Positions 16,196 through 24,623 of a stretch of DNA of 64,000 nt are shown here, piece after piece. The stretch lies in the NCBI RefSeq assembly GCF_049674955.1, contig NZ_CP187232.1, forward strand, positions 4,216,001 through 4,280,000, written 5' to 3'. Each line of letters opens with the position of its first letter. Position 1 is the stretch's first letter. Made by a program: the position numbers and the translations under genes. This stretch comes from Sphaerisporangium viridialbum. Its GTDB lineage: Bacteria > Actinomycetota > Actinomycetes > Streptosporangiales > Streptosporangiaceae. The notes under the pieces were generated by a model, which saw only the letters and a list, made by a program, of their open reading frames with translations, was not told the origin of the DNA and searched no databases.

Positions 16196-16807
16196 ATGGC
16201 GACCGTGCGGGAGAACGGCGGGCGAGATCCGGGCCGGCGCCGGGCGCTGCTCGACGCGGCCGACCGGGTCATCCGGCGCGAGGGCCCGCAGGCGTCCATG
16301 GCGGCCATCGCCGCCGAGGCGGGCATCACCAAGCCCATCCTCTACCGGCACTTCGGCGACAAGAGCGGCCTCTACCAGGCGCTGGCCGACAGGCACATCC
16401 GCACGGTGATCAAGCAGCTGCGGCGCGAGTTCGCCAGGGCCCGCACCGACCTGCGCACGCGGGCCCGGGCCACCATCGAGACCTACCTCGACATGATCTC
16501 GGCCAACCTCAACCTCTACCGCTTCCTGTTCCACCGCGCCGGCGCCGAGGACAGGCGCACCCACTCCCACATGGCCGGCATCGTGCGCAGTCTGGGGGAG
16601 GAGCTCGGCGCGGTCATCGCCGCCGACGGCACCGTGTCCGACCCCGTGCGCGCGCAGATCCTCGGCCACGCCTTCGTCGGCATGGTGCAGACCACGGGCG
16701 ACTGGTGGCTGGAGCACCACGAGGTCGACCGGCGGCAGGTGGTCGAGAGCCTCGTCGAGGTCGTTGTCGCCGCGATGCAGGGAACCTTCGCGGCCCACCC
16801 CTCCTGA
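16196..16807 (+). CDS. TetR family transcriptional regulator
   Basis: Regulator of 203 residues with a clear N-terminal HTH (RRALLDAADRVIRREGPQAS, MAAIAAEAGITKPILYRHFG, DKSGLYQAL) and a TetR C-terminal domain of the type seen in fatty-acid and lipid regulators (LGHAFVGMVQTTGDWWLEH). ATG 16196 is preferred over the in-frame ATG 16184 because a -10 box TATGCT (16183-16188) would place the transcript start right at 16196, giving a leaderless mRNA; no Shine-Dalgarno is present. Divergent from the Ser/Thr kinase. Target genes are not evident; the kinase or the degraded small gene downstream are candidates. Confidence 0.88.
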   Translation: MATVRENGGRDPGRRRALLDAADRVIRREGPQASMAAIAAEAGITKPILYRHFGDKSGLYQALADRHIRTVIKQLRREFARARTDLRTRARATIETYLDMISANLNLYRFLFHRAGAEDRRTHSHMAGIVRSLGEELGAVIAADGTVSDPVRAQILGHAFVGMVQTTGDWWLEHHEVDRRQVVESLVEVVVAAMQGTFAAHPS

Positions 16808-16861
16808 CCGCCGGGAGATGGTGGAATCAAGATCCGCGGAACTCTCGAACGAGGAGCCTTG

Positions 16862-16990
16862 ATGTCCGAACTCCCCCTGTCGAGTCGCTGCGCCTGGCCT
16901 ACGAGGACCTGCTGCACCGCAACGCCCTGAAGGTCATGCTGCCGTGGCTGCACGACCACGTGCGCGAGACCCTCGACGTGCTACGCGCCC
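16862..16990 (+). pseudogene. Frameshifted small gene (about 43 codons)
   Basis: ATG 16862 has an excellent ribosome binding site (GAGGAG, 5-nt spacing) but its frame stops after 22 codons. From about 16879 the adjacent frame reads as a plausible conserved helical peptide, PVESLRLAYEDLLHRNALK followed by VMLPWLHDHVRETLDVLRAR. One base gained or lost in the C-run at 16873-16877 would join the two. It is either a real frameshift, a base-calling error, or a programmed event; the protein family is not known to me. Confidence 0.5.
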
Positions 16991-17011
16991 GGCGGCCTCG
17001 CCGGGCGCGTA
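16982..17011 (-). terminator. 13-bp hairpin downstream of mctP
   Basis: Perfect stem TACGCGCCCGGCG (16982-16994) with its complement at 16999-17011 and a GCCT loop. It begins 15 nt past the stop of the minus-strand symporter gene and can also end the short plus-strand frame. Confidence 0.7.
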
Positions 17012-17026
17012 CGCGTGGCGGCCCGG

Positions 17027-18634
17027 TCAGCGGGAGCCGGACAGCTCGATCTCGTGGACGCGGGGGTCGCCCTCGTCGGCCACGTAGTCCGACGGGCGGG
17101 TGGCGTCGTCCCCGTCGGCGAGCCTGCCGGCCCGCGCGATCAGCGTCCCGGCGACCGCGACCACGAGGTTGACGGCCAGGGCCAGGAAACCGGCGTAGAT
17201 CGTCATCTTGGTGTCCAGGCCCAGCTTCGAGAGCTGGAACGCCGAGCCGCCGAAGTGGGCGTGGTCGGTCGCGGGGTTGGCGACGTTGTAGAGCATCAGC
17301 ACGCCGGACGTCATGCCGGCGACCCAGCCGGCGATCAGCCCACCCCGGTGGAACCAGCGCGTGTACAGGCCGAGGCCGACCGAGGGCAGGGTCTGCAGGA
17401 TGATCACGCCGCCGATGAGCTGCAGGTCGATGGAGAACTGCGGGTCGATCAGCAGGATGACCAGCACCGCGCCGATCTTCACCACCAACGAGGCGATCTT
17501 GCTGACCGCCGCCTCCTGGGCGCTGGTGGCGTCCCGCTTGATGTACTCCTTGTAGATGTTGCGCGTGAACAGGTTCGCGGCGGCGATGGACATGATGGCG
17601 GCGGGCACCAGCGCGCCGATGCCGACTGCGGCGAAGGCCACCCCGGCGAACCAGTCGGGGAACATCTTGTCGAACAGTAGCGGCACCACCGTGTTGGCGT
17701 CCGCCTTGCCGCCCGCGGTGATCGGCTTGATCCCGGCGGCGATCGCCATGTACCCCAGCAGCGCGATCAGGCCGAGCAGGAGGCTGTAGGCGGGCAGCGC
17801 CGACATGTTCCGCTTGATCACCCCGCGGTTGCGCGCCGCCAGGACGCCGGTGACGCTGTGCGGGTACAGGAACAGCGCCATGGCCGACCCGAGGGCCAGC
17901 GTGACGTACTGCAGCTGGTTGTTCGGGTTGAGCAGGATGCCGTCACCCGGCGCGGGAGTGGCGTCGAACTTCGCGCGGGCCGCGTCGAAGATCGACCCCC
18001 AGCCGCCGAGCCTGCTCGGGATGTAGATGATCGCCACCAGGATGACCAGGTAGATCAGGCCGTCCTTGACGAACGCGATCAGCGCCGGCGCGCGCAGCCC
18101 CGACTGGTAGGTGTAGGCCGCGAGGATCGCGAAGGCGATGATGAGCGGCAGGTCGCCGGTGACGCCCATGGTCTTCAGCACGGCCTCGATGCCGACCAGC
18201 TGCAGCGCGATGTACGGCATGGTGGCCACCAGGCCGGTGATCGCGATCAGCAGGGCCAGGGTGGGGGAGCCGAAGCGGGCGCGGACGAAGTCGGCCGGGG
18301 TGACCATGCCGTGCACGTGGGCGACCGACCAGAGCCGGATCAGCACGAGGAACACCAGCGGGTAGGTCACGATCGTGTACGGCAGCGCGAAGAAGCCGGT
18401 CGCCCCGGCGCCGAACAGCAGCGCGGGCACGGCCACGAACGTGTAGGCGGTGTACAGGTCGCCGCCGACGAGGAACCACGTGATCCACGAGCCGAACTTC
18501 CGGCCGCCGAGGCCCCACTCGTCCAGGGTCGCCAGGTCGTCGGGACGGCGCCAGCGGGCCGCGACGAACCCCATGGCGCTGACCAGCACGAACAGGATCG
18601 CGAAGACGACCAGCTCGGTGACGTGGCCGCTCAT
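17027..18634 (-). CDS. mctP: Sodium:solute symporter, monocarboxylate permease MctP type
   Basis: SSS-family inner-membrane importer of 535 residues with about 13 hydrophobic helices. Family marks include the N-terminal LDEWGLGGRKFGSWITWFLV and LYTAYTFVAVPALLFGAGA, the sodium-site region LPLIIAFAILAAYTYQSGLR, and VGIGALVPAAIMSIAAANLF. It should take up short monocarboxylates (lactate, pyruvate, acetate or propionate) with Na+ or H+. The ATG at 18634 overlaps the stop of the DUF3311 gene by four bases (ATGA), and the two form the small-subunit/large-subunit pair usual for MctP loci. A hairpin terminator follows. Confidence 0.9.
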   Translation of the reverse strand: MSGHVTELVVFAILFVLVSAMGFVAARWRRPDDLATLDEWGLGGRKFGSWITWFLVGGDLYTAYTFVAVPALLFGAGATGFFALPYTIVTYPLVFLVLIRLWSVAHVHGMVTPADFVRARFGSPTLALLIAITGLVATMPYIALQLVGIEAVLKTMGVTGDLPLIIAFAILAAYTYQSGLRAPALIAFVKDGLIYLVILVAIIYIPSRLGGWGSIFDAARAKFDATPAPGDGILLNPNNQLQYVTLALGSAMALFLYPHSVTGVLAARNRGVIKRNMSALPAYSLLLGLIALLGYMAIAAGIKPITAGGKADANTVVPLLFDKMFPDWFAGVAFAAVGIGALVPAAIMSIAAANLFTRNIYKEYIKRDATSAQEAAVSKIASLVVKIGAVLVILLIDPQFSIDLQLIGGVIILQTLPSVGLGLYTRWFHRGGLIAGWVAGMTSGVLMLYNVANPATDHAHFGGSAFQLSKLGLDTKMTIYAGFLALAVNLVVAVAGTLIARAGRLADGDDATRPSDYVADEGDPRVHEIELSGSR

Positions 18635-18864
18635 CGCCCGCTCCGCTTCTTGCCCACCTGGTACACGATGGTGGTGGCGCCGACGCCGAGGATGATGAAG
18701 GCGAGCTGCAGCCAGTAGAACAGCGGGAACCCGAACAGGCGCGGCTCGTCGGCGTTGTACAGGGCGGGGATCAAGGGGATGACGACCGGCACGAGCAGCA
18801 GCCAGTTCCACGGGCTGCGATCGCTTCGGGCCGGGCGCTGATCGCTGGATGGCGTGGTCAACAC
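18631..18864 (-). CDS. DUF3311 small membrane partner of MctP
   Basis: 77-residue protein with two membrane helices (WNWLLLVPVVIPLIPALYN, FYWLQLAFIILGVGATTIVY) separated by NADEPRLFGFPLF, the DUF3311 signature. Genes of this family are found directly before SSS-type permeases and are thought to assist them. The start is either GTG 18864 or TTG 18861; AGGAG lies 4 nt before the TTG and only 1 nt before the GTG, so the TTG may be the real one. A 24-bp palindrome upstream is the likely control site. Confidence 0.85.
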   Translation of the reverse strand: MLTTPSSDQRPARSDRSPWNWLLLVPVVIPLIPALYNADEPRLFGFPLFYWLQLAFIILGVGATTIVYQVGKKRSGR

Positions 18865-18888
18865 ACTCTCCTAGGGAGAAGAGAGGCG

Positions 18889-18912
18889 TAACTAGCCTGA
18901 TGAGGCTAGTTA
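18889..18912. promoter_or_regulatory. Palindrome upstream of DUF3311-mctP
   Basis: Nine-base perfect arms, TAACTAGCC and GGCTAGTTA, flank a 6-base centre (TGATGA). The A/T-rich site stands out from its surroundings and is 25 nt upstream of the operon start, a position suited to a repressor. The cognate regulator is not identified. Confidence 0.6.
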
Positions 18913-19160
18913 TCCGGTCGTGCGGAAGCGTAATTTCGCGACGGCGTCGCGCGCCTCACCGATCGCCGAACGGACCTGTTGGCGCGCCGAGCGGCGGCGC
19001 CGTCGCCACCCGTACGGGCGTGGGAGCGTCGGCCCAGCTCATCGGTGGTGTCGCGGGTGCCCTGCGCCTCCGGGACGGGCACTTCGGCGACGGTATCGGC
19101 CCGGTCGCCGAACGCGGGGCACAGCGCCTTGACAACGTCGCCCGCGTCTCGTAAAGGCAT
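18906..19160 (-). CDS. Doubtful 84-residue ORF between mctP operon and CocE hydrolase
   Basis: This 340-bp gap holds one frame with coding-like third-position G/C over its first 50 codons (MPLRDAGDVVKALCPAFGDR, then ADTVAEVPVPEAQGTRDTTD), after which it becomes Arg/Ser-rich and runs into the palindrome above. No ribosome binding site or family is recognised. It may be a small gene, a gene remnant, or chance. Confidence 0.25.
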   Translation of the reverse strand: MPLRDAGDVVKALCPAFGDRADTVAEVPVPEAQGTRDTTDELGRRSHARTGGDGAAARRANRSVRRSVRRATPSRNYASARPDN

Positions 19161-19205
19161 GTGCAAGGTCGTGCGGTGGTGGAGGCCCAGCCCGGATCGG
19201 CCCCG

Positions 19206-20801
19206 TCAGGACGCGGCGTGGGGCAGGATGATCGCCGAGGGGTGGTCCGGGTCGTGGAAGATCTCCTGGTCGGCCGCAACCGCCAGGTGGCCGGTGCCGA
19301 GGGGCTCGCCGGTGCCGAGGTTACGGGCCAGCCGGGGGTAGGCGCCGCTCGCCACGTGCACCCGCACGCGGTGGCCCCGCTTGAAGCGGTGGGCGATCGG
19401 CCACAGCTCCACCTCGACGCGCCGCACGCCCTCGTCGTCCTCCGGCGGCGTGCCGGGTGACAGGCGCCGCACGCCCTCGCACACGTTGAGCGAGGTGCCG
19501 TCCGGGTGCACGTCGCACACCCGGACGACCAGGTCGGTGTGCCGGGTGCTGGACCGCAGGAACACGTCCGCGGTGACCGGGCCGATCAGGTCGAGGTCCT
19601 CGCCGAGCGTCTCGCCGGTGTAGACGAGCACGTCGGGGCGCGACTCCAGGCGCCGGTTGTCGCGGGGCGCGGAGTTGCCGAGCAGCGTGGGCCCGCCGGA
19701 CACGGGCGTCGGCCGACCCGGGTTGTAGCGGTACCGGTCGGGATAGGACTCCGCCGGGTTGGCCGGCGCCAGGCCGAACCCGGGCTGCAGGTGCCAGCGC
19801 CGCTCCCTGGTGCCCGGCGGGGGCCAGTCGTCGTAGTCGCGCCACTCGTCCGCGCCGGTGACGTACAGCCGGACGGGGCTGGCGCGCAGCCCGGAGGTGT
19901 CGCCGAGCAGGTGGGCGCGGAACCAGGCGATCGCGTCGAGGTTGGCGAGGCGCCCGTGCCGCACGTCGGCGTGGTGCCAGGGCCCGACCGTGAGGTACGG
20001 CCGGCGCCCGGCGGCCCGCATGGCCAAGTAGTCCTTGAGCTGCCAGGGCAGGAAGACGTCGTACCAGCCGCCGGTCATGGTCACGGCCGCGTCGACCTCG
20101 CCCACGGTCGCGGAGAAGTCCCTCTTCTTCCAGAACGGCACGGCCGGGTCGGCGTGGTGGGTGAGCACCTCCTGGAAGAACGGCAGCCGGCGGCCGGCCG
20201 CCAGCACGTCCAGCTCGCCGATCGGCCGTCCGGACAGCACGGCCCGCTGGGTGCGGCGCGGGGCGAAGAACACCGCCGCCCCGCTGAGCGGCCCGGACAT
20301 CAGGGCGGTGAGCGTGCTCCAGCTCAGCGTGGACTCAAGGGCGAACGAACCGCCGACGTAGGCGGCGTCACGGAACTGCGACGCGGTGACCTGGATGGCC
20401 ATGGCCTTCAGGTCGGGGCCCGCGTACGGCGCGATCGCCCACTGCGCGTAGCCGAGGTAGCTGGGGCCGTGCATGGCGAAGCTCCCGCCGTACCAAGGCT
20501 GGGCCCGCATCCACTCGACGGTCGCGAGGCCGTCGTCCTGCTCGTCGAGGGGGGTGAGCTCGCCGCCCGAGCCGAACCCGCCCCGGCAGCTCTGCAGGAT
20601 CACCTGGAAGCCCTGCCGCGCGAAGGCCCTGCCGTAGGCCAGCCCGAACAGGCCGCGCCTGCCGTACGGCGAGCGGATCAAGATGGTGGGGGGGCTGCTC
20701 ACGCCGATCGGGATGTAGCGGTCGGCCAGCAGGAGGACACCATCCGGCATGGGGACCTGCATGTCCCTGTGGACGACGACCCTGTACTGAACCCGAGCCA
20801 T
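19206..20801 (-). CDS. CocE/NonD family hydrolase (S15 acyl esterase/peptidase)
   Basis: 531-residue alpha/beta hydrolase of the X-Pro dipeptidyl-peptidase/cocaine-esterase family. Landmarks: MPDGVLLLADRYIP, RSPYGRRGLFG, the oxyanion and nucleophile region WYGGSFAMHGPSYLGYAQWA (Ser in GPSYLG), and a jelly-roll C-terminal domain (VLVYTGETLGEDLDLIGPVT, RVHVASGAYPRLARNLGTG). It probably hydrolyses ester or amide bonds of small acyl substrates; the true substrate is unknown. No signal peptide. The ATG is preceded by GAGGAG at 6 nt. It is divergent from the trp leader region. Confidence 0.9.
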   Translation of the reverse strand: MARVQYRVVVHRDMQVPMPDGVLLLADRYIPIGVSSPPTILIRSPYGRRGLFGLAYGRAFARQGFQVILQSCRGGFGSGGELTPLDEQDDGLATVEWMRAQPWYGGSFAMHGPSYLGYAQWAIAPYAGPDLKAMAIQVTASQFRDAAYVGGSFALESTLSWSTLTALMSGPLSGAAVFFAPRRTQRAVLSGRPIGELDVLAAGRRLPFFQEVLTHHADPAVPFWKKRDFSATVGEVDAAVTMTGGWYDVFLPWQLKDYLAMRAAGRRPYLTVGPWHHADVRHGRLANLDAIAWFRAHLLGDTSGLRASPVRLYVTGADEWRDYDDWPPPGTRERRWHLQPGFGLAPANPAESYPDRYRYNPGRPTPVSGGPTLLGNSAPRDNRRLESRPDVLVYTGETLGEDLDLIGPVTADVFLRSSTRHTDLVVRVCDVHPDGTSLNVCEGVRRLSPGTPPEDDEGVRRVEVELWPIAHRFKRGHRVRVHVASGAYPRLARNLGTGEPLGTGHLAVAADQEIFHDPDHPSAIILPHAAS

Positions 20802-20976
20802 GAGCGCTCCTCGCTGTAAGCGGAGTCATACCCCGGTTGATGTAAGCAGCGCTTTACTCACTGGTAACATGCTAGTGCTATCGGCCGCCGAGCGCTGTGA
20901 CGTATGTCACTGATCCACCGCTCCGGCCCAGCCCAGGCTCTTGCCCGAAGAAGTGGCGGCGGGCCCGCAGGGCCGC

Positions 20977-20982
20977 TACCAT
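20977..20982 (+). promoter_or_regulatory. -10 box for the trp leader transcript
   Basis: TACCAT lies 6 nt before ATG of the leader peptide, which would make the leader ORF start at or next to the transcript 5' end. No good -35 element is seen. Confidence 0.45.
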
Positions 20983-20988
20983 TTGGCC

Positions 20989-21030
20989 ATGCGAACGATT
21001 GCACCTGCTCAGTGGTGGCGCTGCTCCTAG
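20989..21030 (+). CDS. trpL: trp leader peptide with tandem Trp codons
   Basis: A 13-residue ORF, MRTIAPAQWWRCS, ends 30 nt before the first arm of a terminator hairpin and about 100 nt upstream of trpEG. The paired TGG codons (21013-21018) in so short a peptide are the hallmark of transcription attenuation: ribosome stalling at Trp when tryptophanyl-tRNA is scarce. It lacks a Shine-Dalgarno and is probably leaderless. Confidence 0.85.
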   Translation: MRTIAPAQWWRCS

Positions 21031-21085
21031 GCGGCGCGTGTTTCGCATTCATTTCGGACGGCCGCCCCGGGAGGCGGCTTTTTTT
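21030..21085 (+). terminator. trp attenuator (antiterminator/terminator pair)
   Basis: The terminator stem is GCCGCC (21061-21066) paired with GGCGGC (21073-21078), followed by seven T (21079-21085). The competing antiterminator arm is GGCGGC at 21030-21035, which overlaps the trpL stop codon and can pair with 21061-21066 instead. A ribosome stalled on the Trp codons would leave this arm free and permit read-through into trpEG; one that reaches the stop would cover it. Confidence 0.85.
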
Positions 21086-21131
21086 CATGCCCGCCCGGGG
21101 CCAAACGAAGATCCAGAAGGGCGAGGCAAGG

Positions 21132-23285
21132 GTGGACACGAGCGGATATACCACCGCGGGCGGCATCGAAGTCGAGGTGACGACCGCCGACGTTCCGGAG
21201 TCCGTGCTCGAGGAGGTCGTCTCCTCGCTCGGGGAGCGGCGCGGCGGCGTGCTGTCCTCGGGCATGGAGTACCCCGGCCGATACAGCCGATGGCACCTCG
21301 CCTACATCGACCCCGTCCTGGAGATCGTGGCCCGTGGCCGCGAGATCTCCGCGCGGGCGCTCAACGAGCGCGGCAGGGTCGTGCTGCCCGCCGTCACCTC
21401 CTGCCTGCTCGCCGCGGGCAAGACCACCACGGAGCCGACCCAGGACCACGTCGAGGTCCACGTCGCCGAGTCAGAGGACATCCTGCCCGAGGAGATGCGC
21501 AGCCGCCGTCCCACGGTCTTCACCGCGATCCGCGAGGTGATCGCCGCCTTCTCCGGCGACGACGAGCACCTCGGGCTGTACGGGGCGTTCGGCTACGACC
21601 TGGCCTTCCAGTTCGAGCCGATCAGGCAGGCGCTCGACCGCGCGGACGGCCAGCGCGACCTGGTCCTCCACCTGCCCGACCGGGTCATGGTGATCGACCG
21701 CAAGCGCGAGACCAGCCGGGAGTACCTCTACGAGTTCACCGTCGACGGCGTGTCGACCCGCGGCCTCCCGCGTGCCGGCGAGTCCGTCCCGCTTCCCCCC
21801 ACCCCCGCCCAGATCCCGAAAAATCCCGAGCCGGGGGAGTACGCCGAGGTCGTCGAGGCCGCCAAGGCGAAGTTCCGGCGCGGCGACCTGTTCGAGGTGG
21901 TTCCCGGACAGGTCTTCCACGCCCCCTGCGACGACCCCTCCGGCTTCTACCGGGGCCTGCGCAAGATCAACCCCGCCCCGTACGAGTTCCTCTTCAACCT
22001 CGGCGAGGGCGAGCACCTGGTCGGCGCCTCCCCCGAGATGTACGTCCGCGTCCAGGGCGACCGGGTCGAGACCTGCCCGATCTCCGGCACCATCGCCCGC
22101 GGCGCCAACCCCGTGGAGGACGCCGAGGCCATCCGCACGCTGCTCAGCTCGGTGAAGGAGGAGTCCGAGCTGACCATGTGCACCGACGTCGACCGCAACG
22201 ACAAGTCGCGCATCTGCGTCCCCGGCACCGTCCAGGTCATCGGCCGCCGCCAGATCGAGATGTACTCCCGCCTCATCCACACCGTCGACCACATCGAGGG
22301 CCGCCTGCGCCCCGGGTTCGACGCCCTCGACGCCTTCCTCACCCACATGTGGGCCGTCACCGTCACCGGGGCGCCCAAGACCTGGGCGATGCAGTTCATC
22401 GAGGACCACGAGGCGACCGCCCGGCGCTGGTACGGCGGCGCCGTCGGCTACCTCGGCTTCGACGGGTCCATGAACACCGGCCTCACCCTGCGCACCGCGC
22501 AGATCCGCGACGGCGTGGCGACCGTCCGCGCCGGCGCGACCCTGCTGTTCGACTCCGACCCCGCCGCCGAGGAGCGCGAGACCGAGCTCAAGGCCAGCGC
22601 CCTGCTCGGAGCCCTCGCCGCCGTGGGCGCCCCGCCCGAGCAGGCTTCGGCGCGAGAGGAGGCCGAGCGTCCGGGCGAGGGGGTGAAGGTCCTGCTCGTC
22701 GACCACGAGGACTCCTTCGTCAACACCCTGGCCGACTACTTCCGCCAGCACGGCGCCGACGTCCTCACCCTGCGCCACGGCTTCCCGCTCGCCATGCTCG
22801 ACGAGGTCGCGCCGCACATGGTCGTGCTCTCGCCCGGCCCAGGGTGGCCCTCCGACTTCGGCTGCTCAGACCTCGTCGGCGCCCTTTACGAAAGGAAGCT
22901 GCCCGTCTTCGGCGTCTGCCTCGGCCTGCAGGCGATGGTCGAGCAGGCGGGCGGCACCCTCTCGCTGCTGCCGCACCCCGAGCACGGCAAGAGGGGGCAG
23001 GTCGGCAGGGTGGGCGAGAGCGCGCTGCTCGACGGGCTGCCGGCGGAGTTCACCGCCGCCCGCTACCACTCGCTGCACGCCAAGCAACAGGGGGTGAAGG
23101 GCTTCACGGTCACCGCGCTGACCCCGGACGGGGCGGTCATGGCCATCGAGGACACCGCCAACCGCCGCTTCGGCGTCCAGTTCCACCCCGAGTCCATCCT
23201 CACCGCCGAGGGCGGCGCCGGATCCCGGATCGTCGCCAACGTGTTGAGGCTGTGCCGGGGTTCGGTAAAGGCGGGGACGAAGTAG
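21132..23285 (+). CDS. trpE: Anthranilate synthase, fused TrpE-TrpG
   Basis: Bifunctional enzyme of 717 residues making anthranilate from chorismate and glutamine, the first step to tryptophan. The TrpE half (~1-510) shows the chorismate-binding blocks: FRRGDLFEVVPGQVF, PYEFLFNLGEGEHLVGASPE, ETCPISGTIARGANPVEDAE, STVTGAPK-like AVTVTGAPKTWAMQ and TVDHIEGRLRPG. The TrpG half (~515-717) is a class I amidotransferase with its triad in PVFGVCLGLQAMVEQ (Cys) and FGVQFHPESILT (His, Glu). GTG 21132 follows GGCGAGGCAAGG; the open frame upstream overlaps the attenuator and is not used. Expression should be controlled by the attenuator. Fused TrpEG also occurs in secondary-metabolite clusters, but attenuation argues for the primary pathway. 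Confidence 0.95.
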   Translation: MDTSGYTTAGGIEVEVTTADVPESVLEEVVSSLGERRGGVLSSGMEYPGRYSRWHLAYIDPVLEIVARGREISARALNERGRVVLPAVTSCLLAAGKTTTEPTQDHVEVHVAESEDILPEEMRSRRPTVFTAIREVIAAFSGDDEHLGLYGAFGYDLAFQFEPIRQALDRADGQRDLVLHLPDRVMVIDRKRETSREYLYEFTVDGVSTRGLPRAGESVPLPPTPAQIPKNPEPGEYAEVVEAAKAKFRRGDLFEVVPGQVFHAPCDDPSGFYRGLRKINPAPYEFLFNLGEGEHLVGASPEMYVRVQGDRVETCPISGTIARGANPVEDAEAIRTLLSSVKEESELTMCTDVDRNDKSRICVPGTVQVIGRRQIEMYSRLIHTVDHIEGRLRPGFDALDAFLTHMWAVTVTGAPKTWAMQFIEDHEATARRWYGGAVGYLGFDGSMNTGLTLRTAQIRDGVATVRAGATLLFDSDPAAEERETELKASALLGALAAVGAPPEQASAREEAERPGEGVKVLLVDHEDSFVNTLADYFRQHGADVLTLRHGFPLAMLDEVAPHMVVLSPGPGWPSDFGCSDLVGALYERKLPVFGVCLGLQAMVEQAGGTLSLLPHPEHGKRGQVGRVGESALLDGLPAEFTAARYHSLHAKQQGVKGFTVTALTPDGAVMAIEDTANRRFGVQFHPESILTAEGGAGSRIVANVLRLCRGSVKAGTK

Positions 23286-23382
23286 CGGCCGGAGCCGGGG
23301 CGCGCCCTTAGAGTCCACAGGCCGGGCGGCGGCGTGCGGGCCGGGCGCGATCCGGGGGCAGACGAGCGGGGTGAGGTGGCCG

Positions 23383-24543
23383 ATGGAGCTTGAGGACATA
23401 CTGCAGGCCCCGGTCCCCGGCCCGGTGCGGGCGGCGCTGCTCGCCCCGCTCGTCGACCACCACTGCCACGGGGTACGCCGCGACGAGCTCAACCGCGCGC
23501 AGTTCGAGATGCTGATCACCGAGGCCGGCACCCCCGCGCCTCCGGGCACCACGCACTTCGACACACCGGTGGGCACCGCGATCAGGCGCTGGTGCGCCCC
23601 CGTCCTCGGGCTCGGCCCGCACGTGCCCCCAGCGGTCTACCTGGCGCGCAGGGCCGAGCTCGGCCCGGACGAGGCCAACAAGCGGCTGCTGCGCGCGGCC
23701 GGGGTCGTGGCGTTCCTGGTCGACTGCGGCGGGGGCGGCCGCGAGCTGCTCTCGGCGGCCGAGATGGGACGCCTCGGCGGCGCCGCCGCCGACGACATCG
23801 TGCGGCTGGAGCACGTCGAGGAGGAGGTCGCCCAGGAGGGCCCGACCGCCGCCGGGTACGTGCACGCCCTGGCCGAGCGGCTCGCCGCCCGGGCCTCCCG
23901 CGCCGTCGGGCTGAAGTCGATCGTCGCCTACCGCCACGGCCTGCACTTCGACCCGGCGCGGCCGAGCCGGGGCACGGTCATCGCCGCCGCGGGCAGGCGG
24001 CTCACCGAGCCCAAGGAGCCGCTGACCGATCCGGTGCTGCTGCGCCACCTGCTCTGGACGGCCGTCGACATCGCCCGCGACCGTGGGCTGCCCCTGCAGT
24101 TCCACACCGGGTACGGCGACCCCGGCATCGACCTGCACCGGTCCGACCCCACCCTGATGACAGGTTTCATCAGGGCGACGCGGCCGGTCGGGGTGCCGGT
24201 GATCCTGCTGCACTGCTACCCGTTCCACCGGCAGGCCGCCTACCTGGCGAGCGTGTTCCCGCACGTGTACGCCGACGTGGGCCTCGCGCTGACCTACACC
24301 GCGGCGGGCTCCGCCACGATCATCGGCGAGCTGCTGGAGCTGGTCCCCTTCCACAAGCTGATGTTCAGCTCCGACTGCTCCGGCGTCGCCGAGATGTGCC
24401 ACCTCGGCGCGCTGTACTTCCGCCGGGGGCTGGCCCGCGCGCTCGCCGCCCGCATGCAGGAGGGGGAGTGGAGCGCCGGCGACGCGGCCAGGGTCGCCCA
24501 CATGATCGGCTCAGGCAACGCCCGCCGCGTGTACCGCCTGTAG
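23383..24543 (+). CDS. Amidohydrolase family protein (FluG N-domain/amidohydrolase-2 type)
   Basis: Predicted metal-dependent TIM-barrel hydrolase or decarboxylase of 386 residues. Metal ligands can be placed: HxH in PLVDHHCHGV, His in LPLQFHTGYGDPG, His in VILLHCYPFHRQAAYLA, and the terminal Asp in LMFSSDCSG. The pattern HTGYGD...DVGL resembles the amidohydrolase domain found fused to glutamine-synthetase-like proteins (FluG). ATG 23383 is preferred to an in-frame GTG 23371 because GGTGAGGTGG sits 3-5 nt upstream. It stands between trpEG and an ABC exporter with no obvious functional link. Confidence 0.85.
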   Translation: MELEDILQAPVPGPVRAALLAPLVDHHCHGVRRDELNRAQFEMLITEAGTPAPPGTTHFDTPVGTAIRRWCAPVLGLGPHVPPAVYLARRAELGPDEANKRLLRAAGVVAFLVDCGGGGRELLSAAEMGRLGGAAADDIVRLEHVEEEVAQEGPTAAGYVHALAERLAARASRAVGLKSIVAYRHGLHFDPARPSRGTVIAAAGRRLTEPKEPLTDPVLLRHLLWTAVDIARDRGLPLQFHTGYGDPGIDLHRSDPTLMTGFIRATRPVGVPVILLHCYPFHRQAAYLASVFPHVYADVGLALTYTAAGSATIIGELLELVPFHKLMFSSDCSGVAEMCHLGALYFRRGLARALAARMQEGEWSAGDAARVAHMIGSGNARRVYRL

Positions 24544-24623
24544 GCGGACACTATGTCGCTAAATGGTCTACATCCGCCCAGGACGCTAGGCGCGGCGATC
24601 GAAACGGCCAATAATCGCCGGTG

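Noticed and set aside
20904..23285. 793-residue TrpEG starting at 20904
   Set aside because: The extra N-terminus would be translated through the leader peptide and attenuator hairpin; GTG 21132 is the logical start.
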